From: Sphingopyxis sp. JAI108
GTDB lineage: Bacteria > Pseudomonadota > Alphaproteobacteria > Sphingomonadales > Sphingomonadaceae
DNA length: 64,000 nucleotides
Reading direction: 5' to 3'
NCBI RefSeq assembly: GCF_013410105.1
Contig: NZ_JACCCJ010000002.1
Coordinates: forward strand, 513,501-577,500
Below the pieces are notes generated by a model, which searched no databases, was not told the DNA's origin, and was given only the letters and a program-made list of their open reading frames with translations. Shown in pieces: positions 51,023 through 61,008 of this stretch. How positions within the stretch are numbered: position 1 is the first letter of the stretch; each line of letters begins with the position of its first letter. A program made the translations under genes and the position numbers.

Positions 51023-51555
51023 AAGCCGGTTTTCTTCGCGCGCTCGACACATTCGACGATGATGCGCTTCGCTTCGTCGACATCGCCCCAGCCGTTGAGC
51101 TTTGCCCATTTGCCGGGTTCGAGATCCTTATAGTGGGTGAAAAAATGCTCGATCTGCTGGAGCACGATCGGCGGCATGTCGGTGTAGCTCACGACGTCGG
51201 CATAATAAGGGAAGGTCTTGTTGACCGGGACGCACAGCAGCTTCTCGTCGCCGCCGGCGTCGTCTTCCATGAGCAGTACGCCGATCGGGCGGCATTTGAC
51301 CACCGCGCCCGCGACGATCGGCGAGCGGGCGACGACCAGTGCGTCCAGCGGATCGCCGTCCTCGCCCAGCGTGTGCGGGACGAAACCATAATTGGCGGGA
51401 TAGCGCATCGGGGTGTGCAGAAAACGGTCGACGAACAGCGCGCCCGACGCCTTGTCGAATTCATATTTCACCGGCTCGCCGCCGATCGGAACTTCGATCA
51501 GGACGTTGAGGCTGTCGGGCGGGCTGTCGCCGGCGGGAATCAGGTCGATGCGCAT
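51019..51555 (-). CDS. ppa: Inorganic pyrophosphatase
   Basis: A 178-residue family I soluble pyrophosphatase. The metal-binding signature is DGDPLDALVV (Asp66, Asp68, Asp71), preceded by RYPANYGFVPHTLGEDGD. VPIGGEPVKYEFDKASGALF and FFTHYKDLEPGKWAKLNGWG complete the fold. It hydrolyses pyrophosphate made by biosynthetic reactions. Its length is typical for the bacterial hexameric enzyme. It is convergent with mscS and overlaps its stop by four bases. No convincing Shine-Dalgarno is seen. Confidence 0.97.
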   Translation of the reverse strand: MRIDLIPAGDSPPDSLNVLIEVPIGGEPVKYEFDKASGALFVDRFLHTPMRYPANYGFVPHTLGEDGDPLDALVVARSPIVAGAVVKCRPIGVLLMEDDAGGDEKLLCVPVNKTFPYYADVVSYTDMPPIVLQQIEHFFTHYKDLEPGKWAKLNGWGDVDEAKRIIVECVERAKKTGF

Positions 51556-51615
51556 GGGAGAAGTCAGTCCTTTGTTTTTTGATTCGGGCGCCCCTTAGCC
51601 GTTCGCGCCGCGCGA

Positions 51616-51661
51616 AGTCGAGACACGCCGAAGCCGCGCGGCGATGACCGGTGTCTCGACT
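51616..51661. repeat. Inverted repeat of the GTGTCTCGACT type
   Basis: AGTCGAGACAC (51616-51626) and GTGTCTCGACT (51651-51661) are perfect inverted 11-mers, followed by GCGCTCGATACGAGCG. I know this GTCTCGACTxCGCTCGAxACGA pattern as a common intergenic repeat in sphingomonads. It lies in the 136-bp gap between ppa and the M61 gene. Confidence 0.65.
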
Positions 51662-51691
51662 GCGCTCGATACGAGCGTACGATGGCGGGAT

Positions 51692-53626
51692 TTAAAGCGC
51701 CCGCCGCGGCGCCAATAGCCGATCGAACCAGTCGGGGCCACTGCCGCTTTTTTCGAGATGCGGCCAGCGCAGCCCTCCGTGATAATCGATCTCGACATTA
51801 CGATAACGCCCGCCGCGTTCGACGAGCAGCCGCACCGGCGTCTTGCCGTCGGCCGCCGCCTGAACCGCAGTTTCGATCCGCTCGCGGCTGTAGGCGAGCC
51901 CATCCACCGCGACGATTTTCGTACCATTGACGATATCGGCCTTGAAGGCGGGGCCGTTCCACAGGATGCCGGCGGCGACGCCATCCTTGTCGATCGTCAT
52001 TCCCAGCGAATGGGTGAGGTCGGCGTTCCTCGCCTGCGTCATGCGGTCGCGATCGAAAACGTTCGGCGTATCGCTCCAGACGAGGCGGTACCCCGCACGC
52101 TCGATCCCGCCGACGGGCGCCGGCTGGCCGCTCGCCTGCATATGTTCGCGCAGGAAGCTGGCCCAGTCATAAGGGTGGACGAGGTTCAGCGCCGCGACCA
52201 CATCGTCGAAGTCATAGCTGTCCTGCCCCCAATCGCCTTCGCGCCCGCCGAAAAAGGCGCGCGCGAAATCGTCGAGGCTCTTGGCATTGTTCGTCGCGCC
52301 GCGGATCAGCATGTCGGCCTCGAGCCACATCAGCGACCCTTCGTTATAATAATCCTCGCTCCGCGACCAGCTGGCGAAGGGCTTGGGCTTGCGCGCCGCA
52401 ATCACCGGGTCGAGCGTCGTGTCCTCGACCGAGCGCCACTCGCGGCCGGGCTGGACGCTGTAATAGCCGGCGTTGGTCGCCCATTCGGCGAGCACCATCT
52501 CCTTCGACTGCATCCCCGACCGCGCGGCGAGCACGAGATCCCAGAAGCTCGTCTGCCCTTCGTAGACCCACAGCAGATTGTCCTGCATGGGGGTGCGATA
52601 GTCGGGGGTCCACAGCTTGTCCGGGCGGCGATATTTGCCGTTCCAGCTGTGCGTCAGCTCGTGCGGGAGCAGCCCGCGCTCGCTGTCGTTGTCGTTCCAT
52701 TTGGTGAAATAGTCGGGGTTGCGGCTGTTCTCGCTCGACCGATGATGCTCGAGGCCGATGCCGCCGAGCTCGTCGGTCAGCGCGAGCAGGAATTCATAAC
52801 GGTCGAAATGGCGGACCCCGAACAGCGCGACGGCTTCGGACACCAGCGCGGCGTGGCGCGCGATATGGTCGGGACTCGCCTCCAGATATTTCGCTTCGTC
52901 GGCGACGACATTCAGCGTCACCTTGTTACCGAGATCCCATTTGCGGAAATATTTGCCCGCGAACATCGGGCTGTCGACGAGCGACTCGTAATTGGTCGGC
53001 GCGAAGCTGTAGCGGCCCGCCGACACCTTGAGCCCATCGAGCGCCGCCGCGCCGGTCCAGCCCTCGGGCAGCGTCACTTCAAGCTGTACGGGGATGTTCC
53101 GCGTGAAATAGCCTGCGGGATACAGGCTGACCTGTTCCCATTGCAGGTTCATCATGGCGGGCGTGACGACGACGCGGCCCTCGCTCGTCCGGGTTGGCGA
53201 CAGGAAGTCGAACATGACGTCGATACTCTTCGTGCCTGCGGGGACGTCGATGTCGAAGGCGTAGACGTCGGTCGGCTGTCGCGTCCAGGCGAGCGGCTTG
53301 CCGCCCGCCGATGCCTTGAACCCGGCCATCTCGGCGATCGCGCCGCGCGGCGCGTGCTTGCCGGGCAGCCATTCGGGATAGAGCAGCGTCAGCTTGCCCG
53401 CCTTCGCCACCGGAATCGTCTGACGGACATGGAAGATACCGCGTGCGACGTCGGTCGCATCGACCCGCAGCTGCATCATACCGGGATAGGGCTTGTCGGC
53501 GGGCAGCGGGATGGTCAGCGGCTGGACGACGGGCTGGGGGCGGCTATTGCCGTCCTGCGCGTGGATGGGGGAAAAGGCGAGGGGAGCGGCAAAGGCGGCG
53601 GCCGCGACGAACAGTGCTTTTTTCAT
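51692..53626 (-). CDS. M61-family (glycyl) aminopeptidase, exported
   Basis: The 644-residue protein has a signal peptide ([20 protein letters not shown]) and an N-terminal beta domain. The M61 catalytic domain has [14 protein letters not shown] near residue 321 and the downstream acidic ligand in [22 protein letters not shown]-terminal PDZ domain (about 545-625: [20 protein letters not shown]) follows. The family includes glycyl aminopeptidases acting in the periplasm. The start at 53626 is chosen for the signal peptide. The gene is divergent from hisS with a 95-bp gap. Confidence 0.92.
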   Translation of the reverse strand: MKKALFVAAAAFAAPLAFSPIHAQDGNSRPQPVVQPLTIPLPADKPYPGMMQLRVDATDVARGIFHVRQTIPVAKAGKLTLLYPEWLPGKHAPRGAIAEMAGFKASAGGKPLAWTRQPTDVYAFDIDVPAGTKSIDVMFDFLSPTRTSEGRVVVTPAMMNLQWEQVSLYPAGYFTRNIPVQLEVTLPEGWTGAAALDGLKVSAGRYSFAPTNYESLVDSPMFAGKYFRKWDLGNKVTLNVVADEAKYLEASPDHIARHAALVSEAVALFGVRHFDRYEFLLALTDELGGIGLEHHRSSENSRNPDYFTKWNDNDSERGLLPHELTHSWNGKYRRPDKLWTPDYRTPMQDNLLWVYEGQTSFWDLVLAARSGMQSKEMVLAEWATNAGYYSVQPGREWRSVEDTTLDPVIAARKPKPFASWSRSEDYYNEGSLMWLEADMLIRGATNNAKSLDDFARAFFGGREGDWGQDSYDFDDVVAALNLVHPYDWASFLREHMQASGQPAPVGGIERAGYRLVWSDTPNVFDRDRMTQARNADLTHSLGMTIDKDGVAAGILWNGPAFKADIVNGTKIVAVDGLAYSRERIETAVQAAADGKTPVRLLVERGGRYRNVEIDYHGGLRWPHLEKSGSGPDWFDRLLAPRRAL

Positions 53627-53721
53627 GGGGAACCCCTCTGCCGCGAAATGGCGCCAAGGTCCAGCGGCGGCTCTGCAAGCGCGCTTTGCGTTTCGACGAA
53701 AAAGCATTAGACGCCGCCGCC

Positions 53722-54969
53722 ATGAGCAAGGACAAATCCGCCAGAATCCCGACGCCGCAGGCTGTGCGCGGCACGCAGGACATGCTCGGCGATTTCGCCG
53801 ACCGCTTCGCTTATGTTGTCGAGACGTTCGAGCGGGTGCGCCGCCTTTATGGCTTCAAGCGCGTCGAGGTGCCGGTGATCGAACCGACCGCGGTGTTCGC
53901 GCGCTCGCTGGGCGAAACAACCGATGTCGTGTCGAAGGAAATGTATTCGTTCGAGGACCGCGGCGGCGAATCGATCACCTTGCGCCCCGAATTCACCGCA
54001 GGGATAGCGCGCGCCTATATCACCAACGGCTGGCAGCAGTTCGCGCCGCTGAAAGTCGCGACGCACGGGCCGCTGTTCCGCTACGAGCGCCCGCAGAAGG
54101 GGCGCTATCGCCAGTTCCATCAATTGGACGCAGAGGTGCTCGGCAGCGACAGCCCGCTTGCCGACGCCGAACTGCTGGTGTTCGCCGACCAGCTTTTGAA
54201 GGAGCTGGGGATCGCCGAAGGCGTGACGCTGACGCTCAACACGCTGGGCGATGCGGATAGCCGCGATGCTTGGCGTGCGGCGCTCGTCGAGCATTTCGAG
54301 GCGCATCGGGGCGACCTCAGCGAAGACAGCCTTGCGCGGCTCGACAAGAATCCGCTGCGGATCCTCGACAGCAAGGATGCAAAGGACCGACCGATCGCCG
54401 ACAGCGCGCCCGACATCGACGCGTTCCTGACGAACGAGGCGCAGGATTTCTTCGGTGCGGTGACCGCCGGGCTCGACGCCGCGGGCGTCGCGTGGGAGCG
54501 CAACGCGCGGCTTGTGCGCGGGCTCGACTATTATCGCCACACCGCGTTCGAATTCGTCACCGACCGGCTCGGCGCGCAGGGCACGGTCCTCGGCGGCGGG
54601 CGCTATGACGGGTTGATCGAGAATCTCGGCGGCCCCGCGACCCCGGCGGTCGGCTGGGCGGCGGGGATCGAGCGGCTGGCGATGCTGCTCGCCGACGATG
54701 TGATCGACAATCGGCTCGACGCGGTCATCGCGGTCGAGGACGACGGTCAGCTTGAATATGCGATGAGGGCGCTTGCAGCGATGCGTAGCAGGGGACTTGC
54801 GACTGAAATCGTTGCCACGGGCTCGCCGCGCAAACGCTTTGACAAGGCCGGAAAGATCCCAGCGCGCGCACTGATTGCGATCGGCTCTCGCGACGGGCAA
54901 TCCTACACCAACATTCGTGGCGACAGCGAGCTCACAATAACTGTCGACGCCATCATTCGCACGCTCTGA
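53722..54969 (+). CDS. hisS: Histidyl-tRNA synthetase
   Basis: The 415-residue class II synthetase that charges tRNA-His. Motif 1 and nearby residues appear in [20 protein letters not shown] and [18 protein letters not shown]. Motif 2 is [20 protein letters not shown]. The histidine signatures are [18 protein letters not shown] and [14 protein letters not shown]. The C-terminal anticodon domain begins around [20 protein letters not shown]. The start at 53722 gives [19 protein letters not shown]. The stop overlaps the prfA ATG, making a hisS-prfA-prmC unit. Confidence 0.97.
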   Translation: MSKDKSARIPTPQAVRGTQDMLGDFADRFAYVVETFERVRRLYGFKRVEVPVIEPTAVFARSLGETTDVVSKEMYSFEDRGGESITLRPEFTAGIARAYITNGWQQFAPLKVATHGPLFRYERPQKGRYRQFHQLDAEVLGSDSPLADAELLVFADQLLKELGIAEGVTLTLNTLGDADSRDAWRAALVEHFEAHRGDLSEDSLARLDKNPLRILDSKDAKDRPIADSAPDIDAFLTNEAQDFFGAVTAGLDAAGVAWERNARLVRGLDYYRHTAFEFVTDRLGAQGTVLGGGRYDGLIENLGGPATPAVGWAAGIERLAMLLADDVIDNRLDAVIAVEDDGQLEYAMRALAAMRSRGLATEIVATGSPRKRFDKAGKIPARALIAIGSRDGQSYTNIRGDSELTITVDAIIRTL

Positions 54970-56036
54970 TGACCTCCGTTTCCGAAAAACAGATCGACGG
55001 CATCATCGAACGCCACGCCGCGCTCCAGGCGCGCATGGCGACGGGCGACATGGCGCCCGCCGATTTCGTTGCGGCGTCGAAGGAATTTGCCGAACTCGAG
55101 CCCGTCGCCAAGGCGGCAGCGGAGGTGACGCGGCTGCGCGCCGAGCTCGTTTCGCTGAACGAAATGCTCGCCGATCCCGAGATGAAGGCGATGGCGGCCG
55201 AGGAAATCGCCACTGTCGAGGCGGCGTTGCCGACCGCCGAACACGATCTCGCGATCAAGCTGTTGCCCAAGGACGTCGCCGACGAACGCGCGGCGATGCT
55301 CGAAATCCGTGCCGGAACCGGCGGCGACGAAGCAGCGCTGTTCGCGGGCGATCTGCTGCGCATGTACAGCCGCTATGCCGATGGGCAGGGATGGAAGGTC
55401 GAGGTCATCTCGGCGAACGAGGCCGAGGTCGGCGGTTACAAGGAAGTCGTCGCGTCGGTGACGGGGCAGGGCGTTTTCGCGAAGCTCAAGTTCGAAAGTG
55501 GCGTCCACCGCGTCCAGCGTGTTCCCGCGACCGAAAGCCAGGGGCGCATCCACACCAGCGCCGCGACCGTCGCGGTGCTGCCCGAGGCCGAGGAAGTCGA
55601 TGTCGCGATCAACGACAATGACCTCAAGATCGACATTTATCGCGCGAGCGGGGCGGGCGGGCAGCACGTCAACACCACCGACAGCGCGATCCGCATCACG
55701 CATATCCCGTCGGGGCTGGTCGTGATCCAGCAGGACCAGCGCAGCCAGCACAAGAACAGAGCCAAGGCGATGCAGGTGCTGCGCGCGCGCCTCTATGACC
55801 TTGAGCGTGAGAAGATCCACAGCGCCGAAGCCTCGGCGCGCAAGTCGATGGTCGGGTCGGGCGATCGTTCCGAACGCATCCGCACCTATAATTTCCCGCA
55901 GGGCCGCGTGACCGACCACCGCATCAACCTGACGCTCCACCGCCTGCCCGAGATACTGGAAGGCGCAATGGACGAGCTGATCGACGCGCTGATCGCCGAG
56001 GATCAGGCGCAGCGGCTGGCGGGGCTGGGTGAGTGA
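54969..56036 (+). CDS. prfA: Peptide chain release factor 1
   Basis: The 355-residue RF1, which terminates at UAA and UAG. The stop-codon motif PAT is in [20 protein letters not shown]. The catalytic GGQ near residue 231 is in [19 protein letters not shown] and is the site methylated by PrmC, encoded immediately downstream. RF1 identity over RF2 rests on the PAT motif and the absence of a frameshift site. The ATG overlaps the hisS stop by one base, and the end overlaps the prmC start by eight bases. Confidence 0.97.
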   Translation: MTSVSEKQIDGIIERHAALQARMATGDMAPADFVAASKEFAELEPVAKAAAEVTRLRAELVSLNEMLADPEMKAMAAEEIATVEAALPTAEHDLAIKLLPKDVADERAAMLEIRAGTGGDEAALFAGDLLRMYSRYADGQGWKVEVISANEAEVGGYKEVVASVTGQGVFAKLKFESGVHRVQRVPATESQGRIHTSAATVAVLPEAEEVDVAINDNDLKIDIYRASGAGGQHVNTTDSAIRITHIPSGLVVIQQDQRSQHKNRAKAMQVLRARLYDLEREKIHSAEASARKSMVGSGDRSERIRTYNFPQGRVTDHRINLTLHRLPEILEGAMDELIDALIAEDQAQRLAGLGE

Positions 56037-56853
56037 TGTCGGGTCCGCGCTGCGCGAGGCGGCGCGGCGGCTGGAGGGCGTGTCCGACACGCCGCGGCTC
56101 GACGCCGAATTGCTGATGGCGCACGCGCTGGGGGTCGAACGGCAATCGGTGTTGCTCGATCCCGCGCGCTATGATGTCCCCGTCCGTTTCGCCGAACTCG
56201 TCGCGCTGCGGATGAAGCGCGAACCGATCGCCTATATTCTGGGCTACCGCGATTTCTGGACGATCCGCATCGGGGTCGGTCCGGGTGTGCTGATCCCGCG
56301 GTCCGACAGCGAAACATTGATCGAGGCGGCCATCGAGCATTTCGATGCGGCGGGGCCGGAGCGCATCCTCGATCTGGGGACCGGGCCCGGTACGCTTCTC
56401 TTTGCGGCACTCGGTGAATGGCCTGCGGCGTGCGGCCTCGGTGTCGACGCCAGCGATGTGGCGCTCGACTATGCCAATGAAAATGCGTTGCGGCTGGGGC
56501 TGGAAAACCGGGTGCATCTGATGCGGGGCAATTGGGCTGATCAAGTGGAAGGCCGGTTCGACCTTATTCTCTGCAATCCTCCCTATATAGCCGACAGCGA
56601 AGCGTTGATGCCCGATGTCGCCGATCACGAGCCCGCGGGTGCGTTGTTCGCGGGCGCCGACGGTCTCGACGATTATCGCCGCATCATCCCCGATTTGCCG
56701 CGGATATTGGCGCCCGGCGGGGTCGCGATCCTTGAAATCGGGCATAGGCAACGCATATTGGTAACGGAGCTGGCCGAAGCAGCGGGCTTTGCCGTCGAAT
56801 GCCGTCAGGATCTCGGCGGTCGCGACAGGGCGCTTTTGCTGACCCGCGCCTGA
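56029..56853 (+). CDS. prmC: Release factor glutamine N5-methyltransferase PrmC
   Basis: The 274-residue SAM-dependent methyltransferase that modifies the GGQ glutamine of release factors. The N-terminal domain has [20 protein letters not shown]. The SAM site is [20 protein letters not shown], and the catalytic NPPY motif is [20 protein letters not shown] near residue 183. It starts with a GTG that overlaps the prfA end by eight bases, so translation is coupled to its substrate. The 238-bp gap to the next gene shows no other gene. Confidence 0.96.
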   Translation: MSDVGSALREAARRLEGVSDTPRLDAELLMAHALGVERQSVLLDPARYDVPVRFAELVALRMKREPIAYILGYRDFWTIRIGVGPGVLIPRSDSETLIEAAIEHFDAAGPERILDLGTGPGTLLFAALGEWPAACGLGVDASDVALDYANENALRLGLENRVHLMRGNWADQVEGRFDLILCNPPYIADSEALMPDVADHEPAGALFAGADGLDDYRRIIPDLPRILAPGGVAILEIGHRQRILVTELAEAAGFAVECRQDLGGRDRALLLTRA

Positions 56854-57091
56854 TACCCGCACAAGAATTCGCTTGGTTTCGGCCGCAAAGCGCGTTAGGG
56901 GCGGCTTACAGACCCGGCACGGGTACCTTGATCGGTCCGGCTGGTCTGTTTCCCACTTACGATGCTGGTGCGGGGCTTTGGGGCCCGGCGCAAGCGGTAA
57001 AGGGCAAGAACCGCGCATGGCGCGGGCGCGACGCGCAATTGGCGCGATCGGCCAAAAGGGGTTGGCGTAGCTTATTAGCTTATTCGACAGG

Positions 57092-57949
57092 ATGTCTCAG
57101 TTGAACATGAACAACCGGCAGAGCGGTCGCCGTCGCGGCCGCAACAACAACAGCAACAATAACAACCGCTCGCAATCGGGCGGTCGCGGTGGCCTTGACC
57201 AGGCCAACCGCATCGACAGCCGGGCCCGCGGCAATGGTGCCCAGATGATCGAAAAATACCGCAACCTCGCGCGCGATGCGCAGCTTGCGGGTGACCGGGT
57301 CCAGACCGAATATTATCTGCAGTTCGCCGACCATTATTTCCGCGTCGTGAGCGACTTCCGCGCCCGGCAGGAAGAAAAGGCCGCGGCGAGCGGCCAGGAG
57401 CGCAGCCACGACCGCAGCCGCGAGATTCGCGGCGTCGAAGACTTCGACGGCCATGACGATACCGACGGCGATATCGATACCGACAGCGGCCGCGACGACG
57501 GCGAAGCCGGTGACGAGCGTAATGAGCGCAGCGACCGTGGCCAGCGTGACAATCGCGACAATCGCGGCAACCGGGAGGCCCGCGGTGATCGCGACGACGA
57601 CAATCGCGGCAGCCGCCAGCAATCGCGCGGACGGACCGCTCGCAATCGCGACGAGGACGAAGGCCGCGACGGCCGGAACGATCGCGGCGAAGTCGCTGCG
57701 CGCGACGAAGCCGCCGAGCAGGAGCCGGCCCCGCGTCCGTCGCGCCGTCCCGCACGCCGCGTCCGGCAGGATGACGGCGCCGACAAGGACAATGCCGGGA
57801 TCGACACAGCGGTTCTGCCGCCGGCAATCGGCCGGGCCGATCGCAGCGCAGAAGACAGCGAAACCGCCGAGGTTGCCGCCGCGCCCAAGCCGCGCCGGAC
57901 GCGCAAGACGTTGGCCGCGCGCGATACCGGGGTTGAAGCGGCCGAATAA
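57092..57949 (+). CDS. DUF4167 protein with a disordered Arg/Asp/Gly-rich tail
   Basis: A 285-residue protein. It opens with an Arg/Asn-rich basic segment (QSGRRRGRNNNSNNNN), followed by the DUF4167 domain (about 48-92: AQMIEKYRNLARDAQLAGDR and VQTEYYLQFADHYFRVVSDF). A long low-complexity tail then carries NRDNRGNREARGDRDDDNRG-type repeats before a basic end. The family is widespread in alphaproteobacteria next to prfA-prmC, and RNA binding is plausible from composition. The actual role is unknown. It is transcribed with hisS-prfA-prmC or from its own promoter in the preceding gap. Confidence 0.85.
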   Translation: MSQLNMNNRQSGRRRGRNNNSNNNNRSQSGGRGGLDQANRIDSRARGNGAQMIEKYRNLARDAQLAGDRVQTEYYLQFADHYFRVVSDFRARQEEKAAASGQERSHDRSREIRGVEDFDGHDDTDGDIDTDSGRDDGEAGDERNERSDRGQRDNRDNRGNREARGDRDDDNRGSRQQSRGRTARNRDEDEGRDGRNDRGEVAARDEAAEQEPAPRPSRRPARRVRQDDGADKDNAGIDTAVLPPAIGRADRSAEDSETAEVAAAPKPRRTRKTLAARDTGVEAAE

Positions 57950-57989
57950 GCCGGCGATTTCACGCTGGTTTTTCCGATTCGCATGACAT

Positions 57990-58025
57990 AGCCTCCCCGC
58001 GGGATATTCGCGGGGAGGCTTTTTT
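57990..58025 (+). terminator. Intrinsic terminator of the DUF4167 gene, abutting the next start codon
   Basis: AGCCTCCCCGCG and CGCGGGGAGGCT form a perfect 12-bp stem with a 7-base loop, then TTTTTT ending at 58025. The ATG of the next gene is at 58026, and its likely Shine-Dalgarno GGGGAGG is the right arm of this stem. Confidence 0.93.
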
Positions 58026-59438
58026 ATGCGCGGGTTGGCAGTGCTTTGCGTTCCATTTGTCCTGACGCCGCTCCCCGCCACGGCGCAGGACCCGGCTCAG
58101 GCGAATGCGCAGGGCGACCTTGCGGTCACCATCTATAATGGCGGCCAGTCTCTCGTTCAGGACATTCGCCAGATCGCGTTCCCCGCCGGCCGGACCCGAC
58201 AGGAGTTTCCCGACGTCTCGGCCCAGATCCGGCCGCAGACGGTCTCCTTCGCTGCAGCGAACACCGCGATCGTCGAGCAGAATTTCGACTATGATCTCTT
58301 GTCACCCAATGCCTTGATGCAAAAGGCGGTGGGGGAGACGGTGACCCTGCTGCGCACCAATCCGGCGACCGGCGCGGAAACGCGCGAGCGCGCCAAGGTG
58401 CTCGCGGTCAACGGGGGCGTCGTGCTCCAGATCGGCCCCAGGATCGAGATATTGCGCGACGACGGCCTGCCGGTGCGCGTGATCTTCGACAAGATTCCGC
58501 CGAACCTGCGCGCCAAGCCGACGCTGTCGATCACCGTCGACAGCGACCGGACGGGGACACGGCCCGCCACGCTGTCCTATCTGACGAACGGCCTCGGCTG
58601 GGCGGCCGACTATGTCTCGCTCTACGACGAAAAGGCGGGAACAATCGATGTCCAGGGCTGGGTGACGCTCTCCAACAACACCGGCACGACGTTCGACAAA
58701 GCGAAGACGCTGCTCGTGGCGGGGACGCCCTTGAGCCGCGGCGCTATCTCGCCTGCCTATCGCCCGCGATCGCAGGCGCCTGGCAATTTGCGCCGCGCGG
58801 GCACAGAAACCGCGCCGCGCGAGCAACTCGGCGACTATTATCTCTATCCGCTCGCCGAACGGACGACGATCGCCAACGCGCAGACGAAGCAGGTGAGCTT
58901 TCTCGACGTCAGCGGAGTGCCGGCACAGAAAATCTATGAATTTACCGTCGGCGGGTTCAATACGATGACCGAACCCGCGAGCGCGGCGAGCGTGATCAAG
59001 TTCAACACAAGTGCGAACGGGGGCGGCCTCGGCGACGCCCTGCCGGCGGGAACGGTGCGATTCTATCAGCGTGACATGCGCGGCGATCCGCAGTTCATCG
59101 GCGAAAACAGCATCGGCCACACCCCGATGGGCAGCGAACTCGGTCTCGTGACGGGGCTCGCGTTCGACGTCAAGGTGCAGGCGACGGTCGTGAAGCGCGA
59201 GCGTATTTCGGACCATCGCTGGCGGACGCAGATGTCCTATCTGCTTACCAATGCGCGGCCGAATCCGGTGACGCTCGACCTCATCCAACGCGGGCTCGAC
59301 TGGTATTGGGACGACACACGCATCCTCGACGAAAGCCGGAAGAGCGAACGGCTCGACAGCGACGGCACGCGGTGGCGGGTCGAATTGCCCGCCAATGCGG
59401 AAGCGACGATCACCGCCACCTTTGAAACACGTTACTGA
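58026..59438 (+). CDS. Exported DUF4139-family protein (first copy)
   Basis: The 470-residue protein has a signal peptide (MRGLAVLCVPFVLTPLPATAQ) and a mature domain of the DUF4139 family. Evidence is DLAVTIYNGGQSLVQDIRQI, TNGLGWAADYVSLYDEKAGT, IDVQGWVTLSNNTGTTFDKA and the C-terminal SYLLTNARPNPVTLDLIQRG. Function is unknown; the beta-sandwich architecture suggests a periplasmic or surface role. The ATG directly follows a terminator T-tract, so expression must come from readthrough or a promoter inside the hairpin region. A second, diverged member follows 13 bp downstream. Confidence 0.85.
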   Translation: MRGLAVLCVPFVLTPLPATAQDPAQANAQGDLAVTIYNGGQSLVQDIRQIAFPAGRTRQEFPDVSAQIRPQTVSFAAANTAIVEQNFDYDLLSPNALMQKAVGETVTLLRTNPATGAETRERAKVLAVNGGVVLQIGPRIEILRDDGLPVRVIFDKIPPNLRAKPTLSITVDSDRTGTRPATLSYLTNGLGWAADYVSLYDEKAGTIDVQGWVTLSNNTGTTFDKAKTLLVAGTPLSRGAISPAYRPRSQAPGNLRRAGTETAPREQLGDYYLYPLAERTTIANAQTKQVSFLDVSGVPAQKIYEFTVGGFNTMTEPASAASVIKFNTSANGGGLGDALPAGTVRFYQRDMRGDPQFIGENSIGHTPMGSELGLVTGLAFDVKVQATVVKRERISDHRWRTQMSYLLTNARPNPVTLDLIQRGLDWYWDDTRILDESRKSERLDSDGTRWRVELPANAEATITATFETRY

Positions 59439-59451
59439 TCCGCTGCCGGGG

Positions 59452-61008
59452 ATGCGCCGCTGGCCGTTCCTTTTGTCGATGCTCGCCGCGTCCCCGGCGG
59501 CGGCGCAGCCGGCGGTCACTTCCTCGGCACCCGATTCGGTGTCGGTCAGCGTTTTTCGCGATCCCCGACGCGACGAGGGCGGAGAGATTTCACCCGGCTG
59601 GTTGAACGGCTTCGCGCTGATCTCGGAAAAACGGACGGTCGATCTGCCGGCGGGCGAGGCGGTGATACGATTCGAGGGCGTCGCCGAGGGGATGATCGCG
59701 GTGTCGGCGATCGTCACCGGCCTGCCCGGGGGCGTGGTGCAGAAGAATCGCGACGCGGCGCTGCTCTCGCCTGCCAGCCTCCTCGACGGATCGCTCGGCA
59801 ACCGCGTCCATATCCGCCGCACCAACCGCGCGACGGGCAAGGTCACCGAGGAGGAAGCGATCATCCGCTCGGGGCCGGCGGGGGCCGTCGTGCTTCAGAC
59901 ACGGGCGGGCTATGAGGCGCTACGCTGCACCGGCATTCCCGAGACGGTCCTTTACGATGGCGTGCCCGCGGGGCTGACCGCCAAGCCGACGCTGTCGGTG
60001 ACGACGCGCAGCCCGACGGCGCAGCGCGCCACGGTCACGCTGACCTATCTATCGACCGGCTTCGACTGGGCGAGCAATTATGTCGCGCGCGTGCGCGAGG
60101 ACGGCAAGACGCTCGACCTTTTTGCCTGGCTGACGGTCGCCAACAGCAATGGCGAAAGCTTTGCCGATGCCGGGCTCGCCGCTATCGCGGGCACGCTGAA
60201 CAAGGTCAGCGATTTCGAGGAACTCGCCGAGCGCCCGCGCACGCCCCCGCTTCATTTGCGCTGCTTTCCGACCGGCAGCGGACGCTATGGCGCTCCGCCC
60301 CCACCTCCGCCGCCGCCCGCGCCTCCCCCCCCGGCGATGGACGCCGGGATGGACAGCATCGTCGTCACCGCGCAGCGCAGGCCGAGTGCCGAGATGTTGT
60401 CGGCCGTTGCGGTCGTGGCGAGTCAGGAGGATGTGGGCGATCTCAAGCTCTATCGCGTGCCCATCCCGGTCACCGTCGCCGCAAACGGGCAGAAACAGGT
60501 GGCGCTGCTCGTCAAGGACGGCGTGCCGTTTCGCACCATCTACCGCCTGCGCGTCCATCCCGGCGACGAAGGGGAGGCGATGATGCCCGAAATCCTGCTG
60601 CGGATGCAGAACCGGGAAGCCGGAGGTTTGGGGGTTCCGCTGCCAAGCGGGCAGGCGGCGGTGTTCGAACCGGTCGGCGGCCGGGACATGCTCGTCGGCG
60701 AGGGGCCGATGCGCGACCATGCGGTCGGCGAAAAGGTCGATCTCGTCATCGGCGAGAGCAGCCAGGTGCGAATCGACGTCGAGAATTATGTGCCGCCGAA
60801 GAATGGCGAGCACGATTATCGCATCACCGTGACCAATGCGAACCCGCACCCGGCGGATGTCGAACTCGGCTTCGACGTCGATGACAGCGACCGACTCGAT
60901 TCGCGCATCCGCAAGCTTCCCCGCCGCGACGGACTGCTCACCTGGGTCGTCCGGGTGCCCGCGAACGGCAGCAAGACCTTCCCCTACCGCGTGAAGGCGG
61001 AAGACTAG
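59452..61008 (+). CDS. Exported DUF4139-like protein (second copy) with proline linker and IVVTAQRR motif
   Basis: A 518-residue exported protein with a signal peptide (FLLSMLAASPAAAQ). It shares the DUF4139 core with the first copy: YLSTGFDWASNYVARVREDG, then LDLFAWLTVANSNGESFADA, and VTNANPHPADVELGFDVDD near the end. Between about residues 280 and 310 it carries an extra Pro-rich linker and the peptide DSIVVTAQRR, identical over IVVTAQRR to the plug start of the TonB receptor at 25831-28101. The start at 59452 is chosen for the signal peptide. It is probably cotranscribed with the first copy. Function is unknown. Confidence 0.8.
   Translation: MRRWPFLLSMLAASPAAAQPAVTSSAPDSVSVSVFRDPRRDEGGEISPGWLNGFALISEKRTVDLPAGEAVIRFEGVAEGMIAVSAIVTGLPGGVVQKNRDAALLSPASLLDGSLGNRVHIRRTNRATGKVTEEEAIIRSGPAGAVVLQTRAGYEALRCTGIPETVLYDGVPAGLTAKPTLSVTTRSPTAQRATVTLTYLSTGFDWASNYVARVREDGKTLDLFAWLTVANSNGESFADAGLAAIAGTLNKVSDFEELAERPRTPPLHLRCFPTGSGRYGAPPPPPPPPAPPPPAMDAGMDSIVVTAQRRPSAEMLSAVAVVASQEDVGDLKLYRVPIPVTVAANGQKQVALLVKDGVPFRTIYRLRVHPGDEGEAMMPEILLRMQNREAGGLGVPLPSGQAAVFEPVGGRDMLVGEGPMRDHAVGEKVDLVIGESSQVRIDVENYVPPKNGEHDYRITVTNANPHPADVELGFDVDDSDRLDSRIRKLPRRDGLLTWVVRVPANGSKTFPYRVKAED

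Noticed and set aside
57080..58081. 333-codon minus-strand ORF over the DUF4167 gene
   Set aside because: It arises from the low-complexity repeats of the plus-strand gene and crosses a strong terminator.
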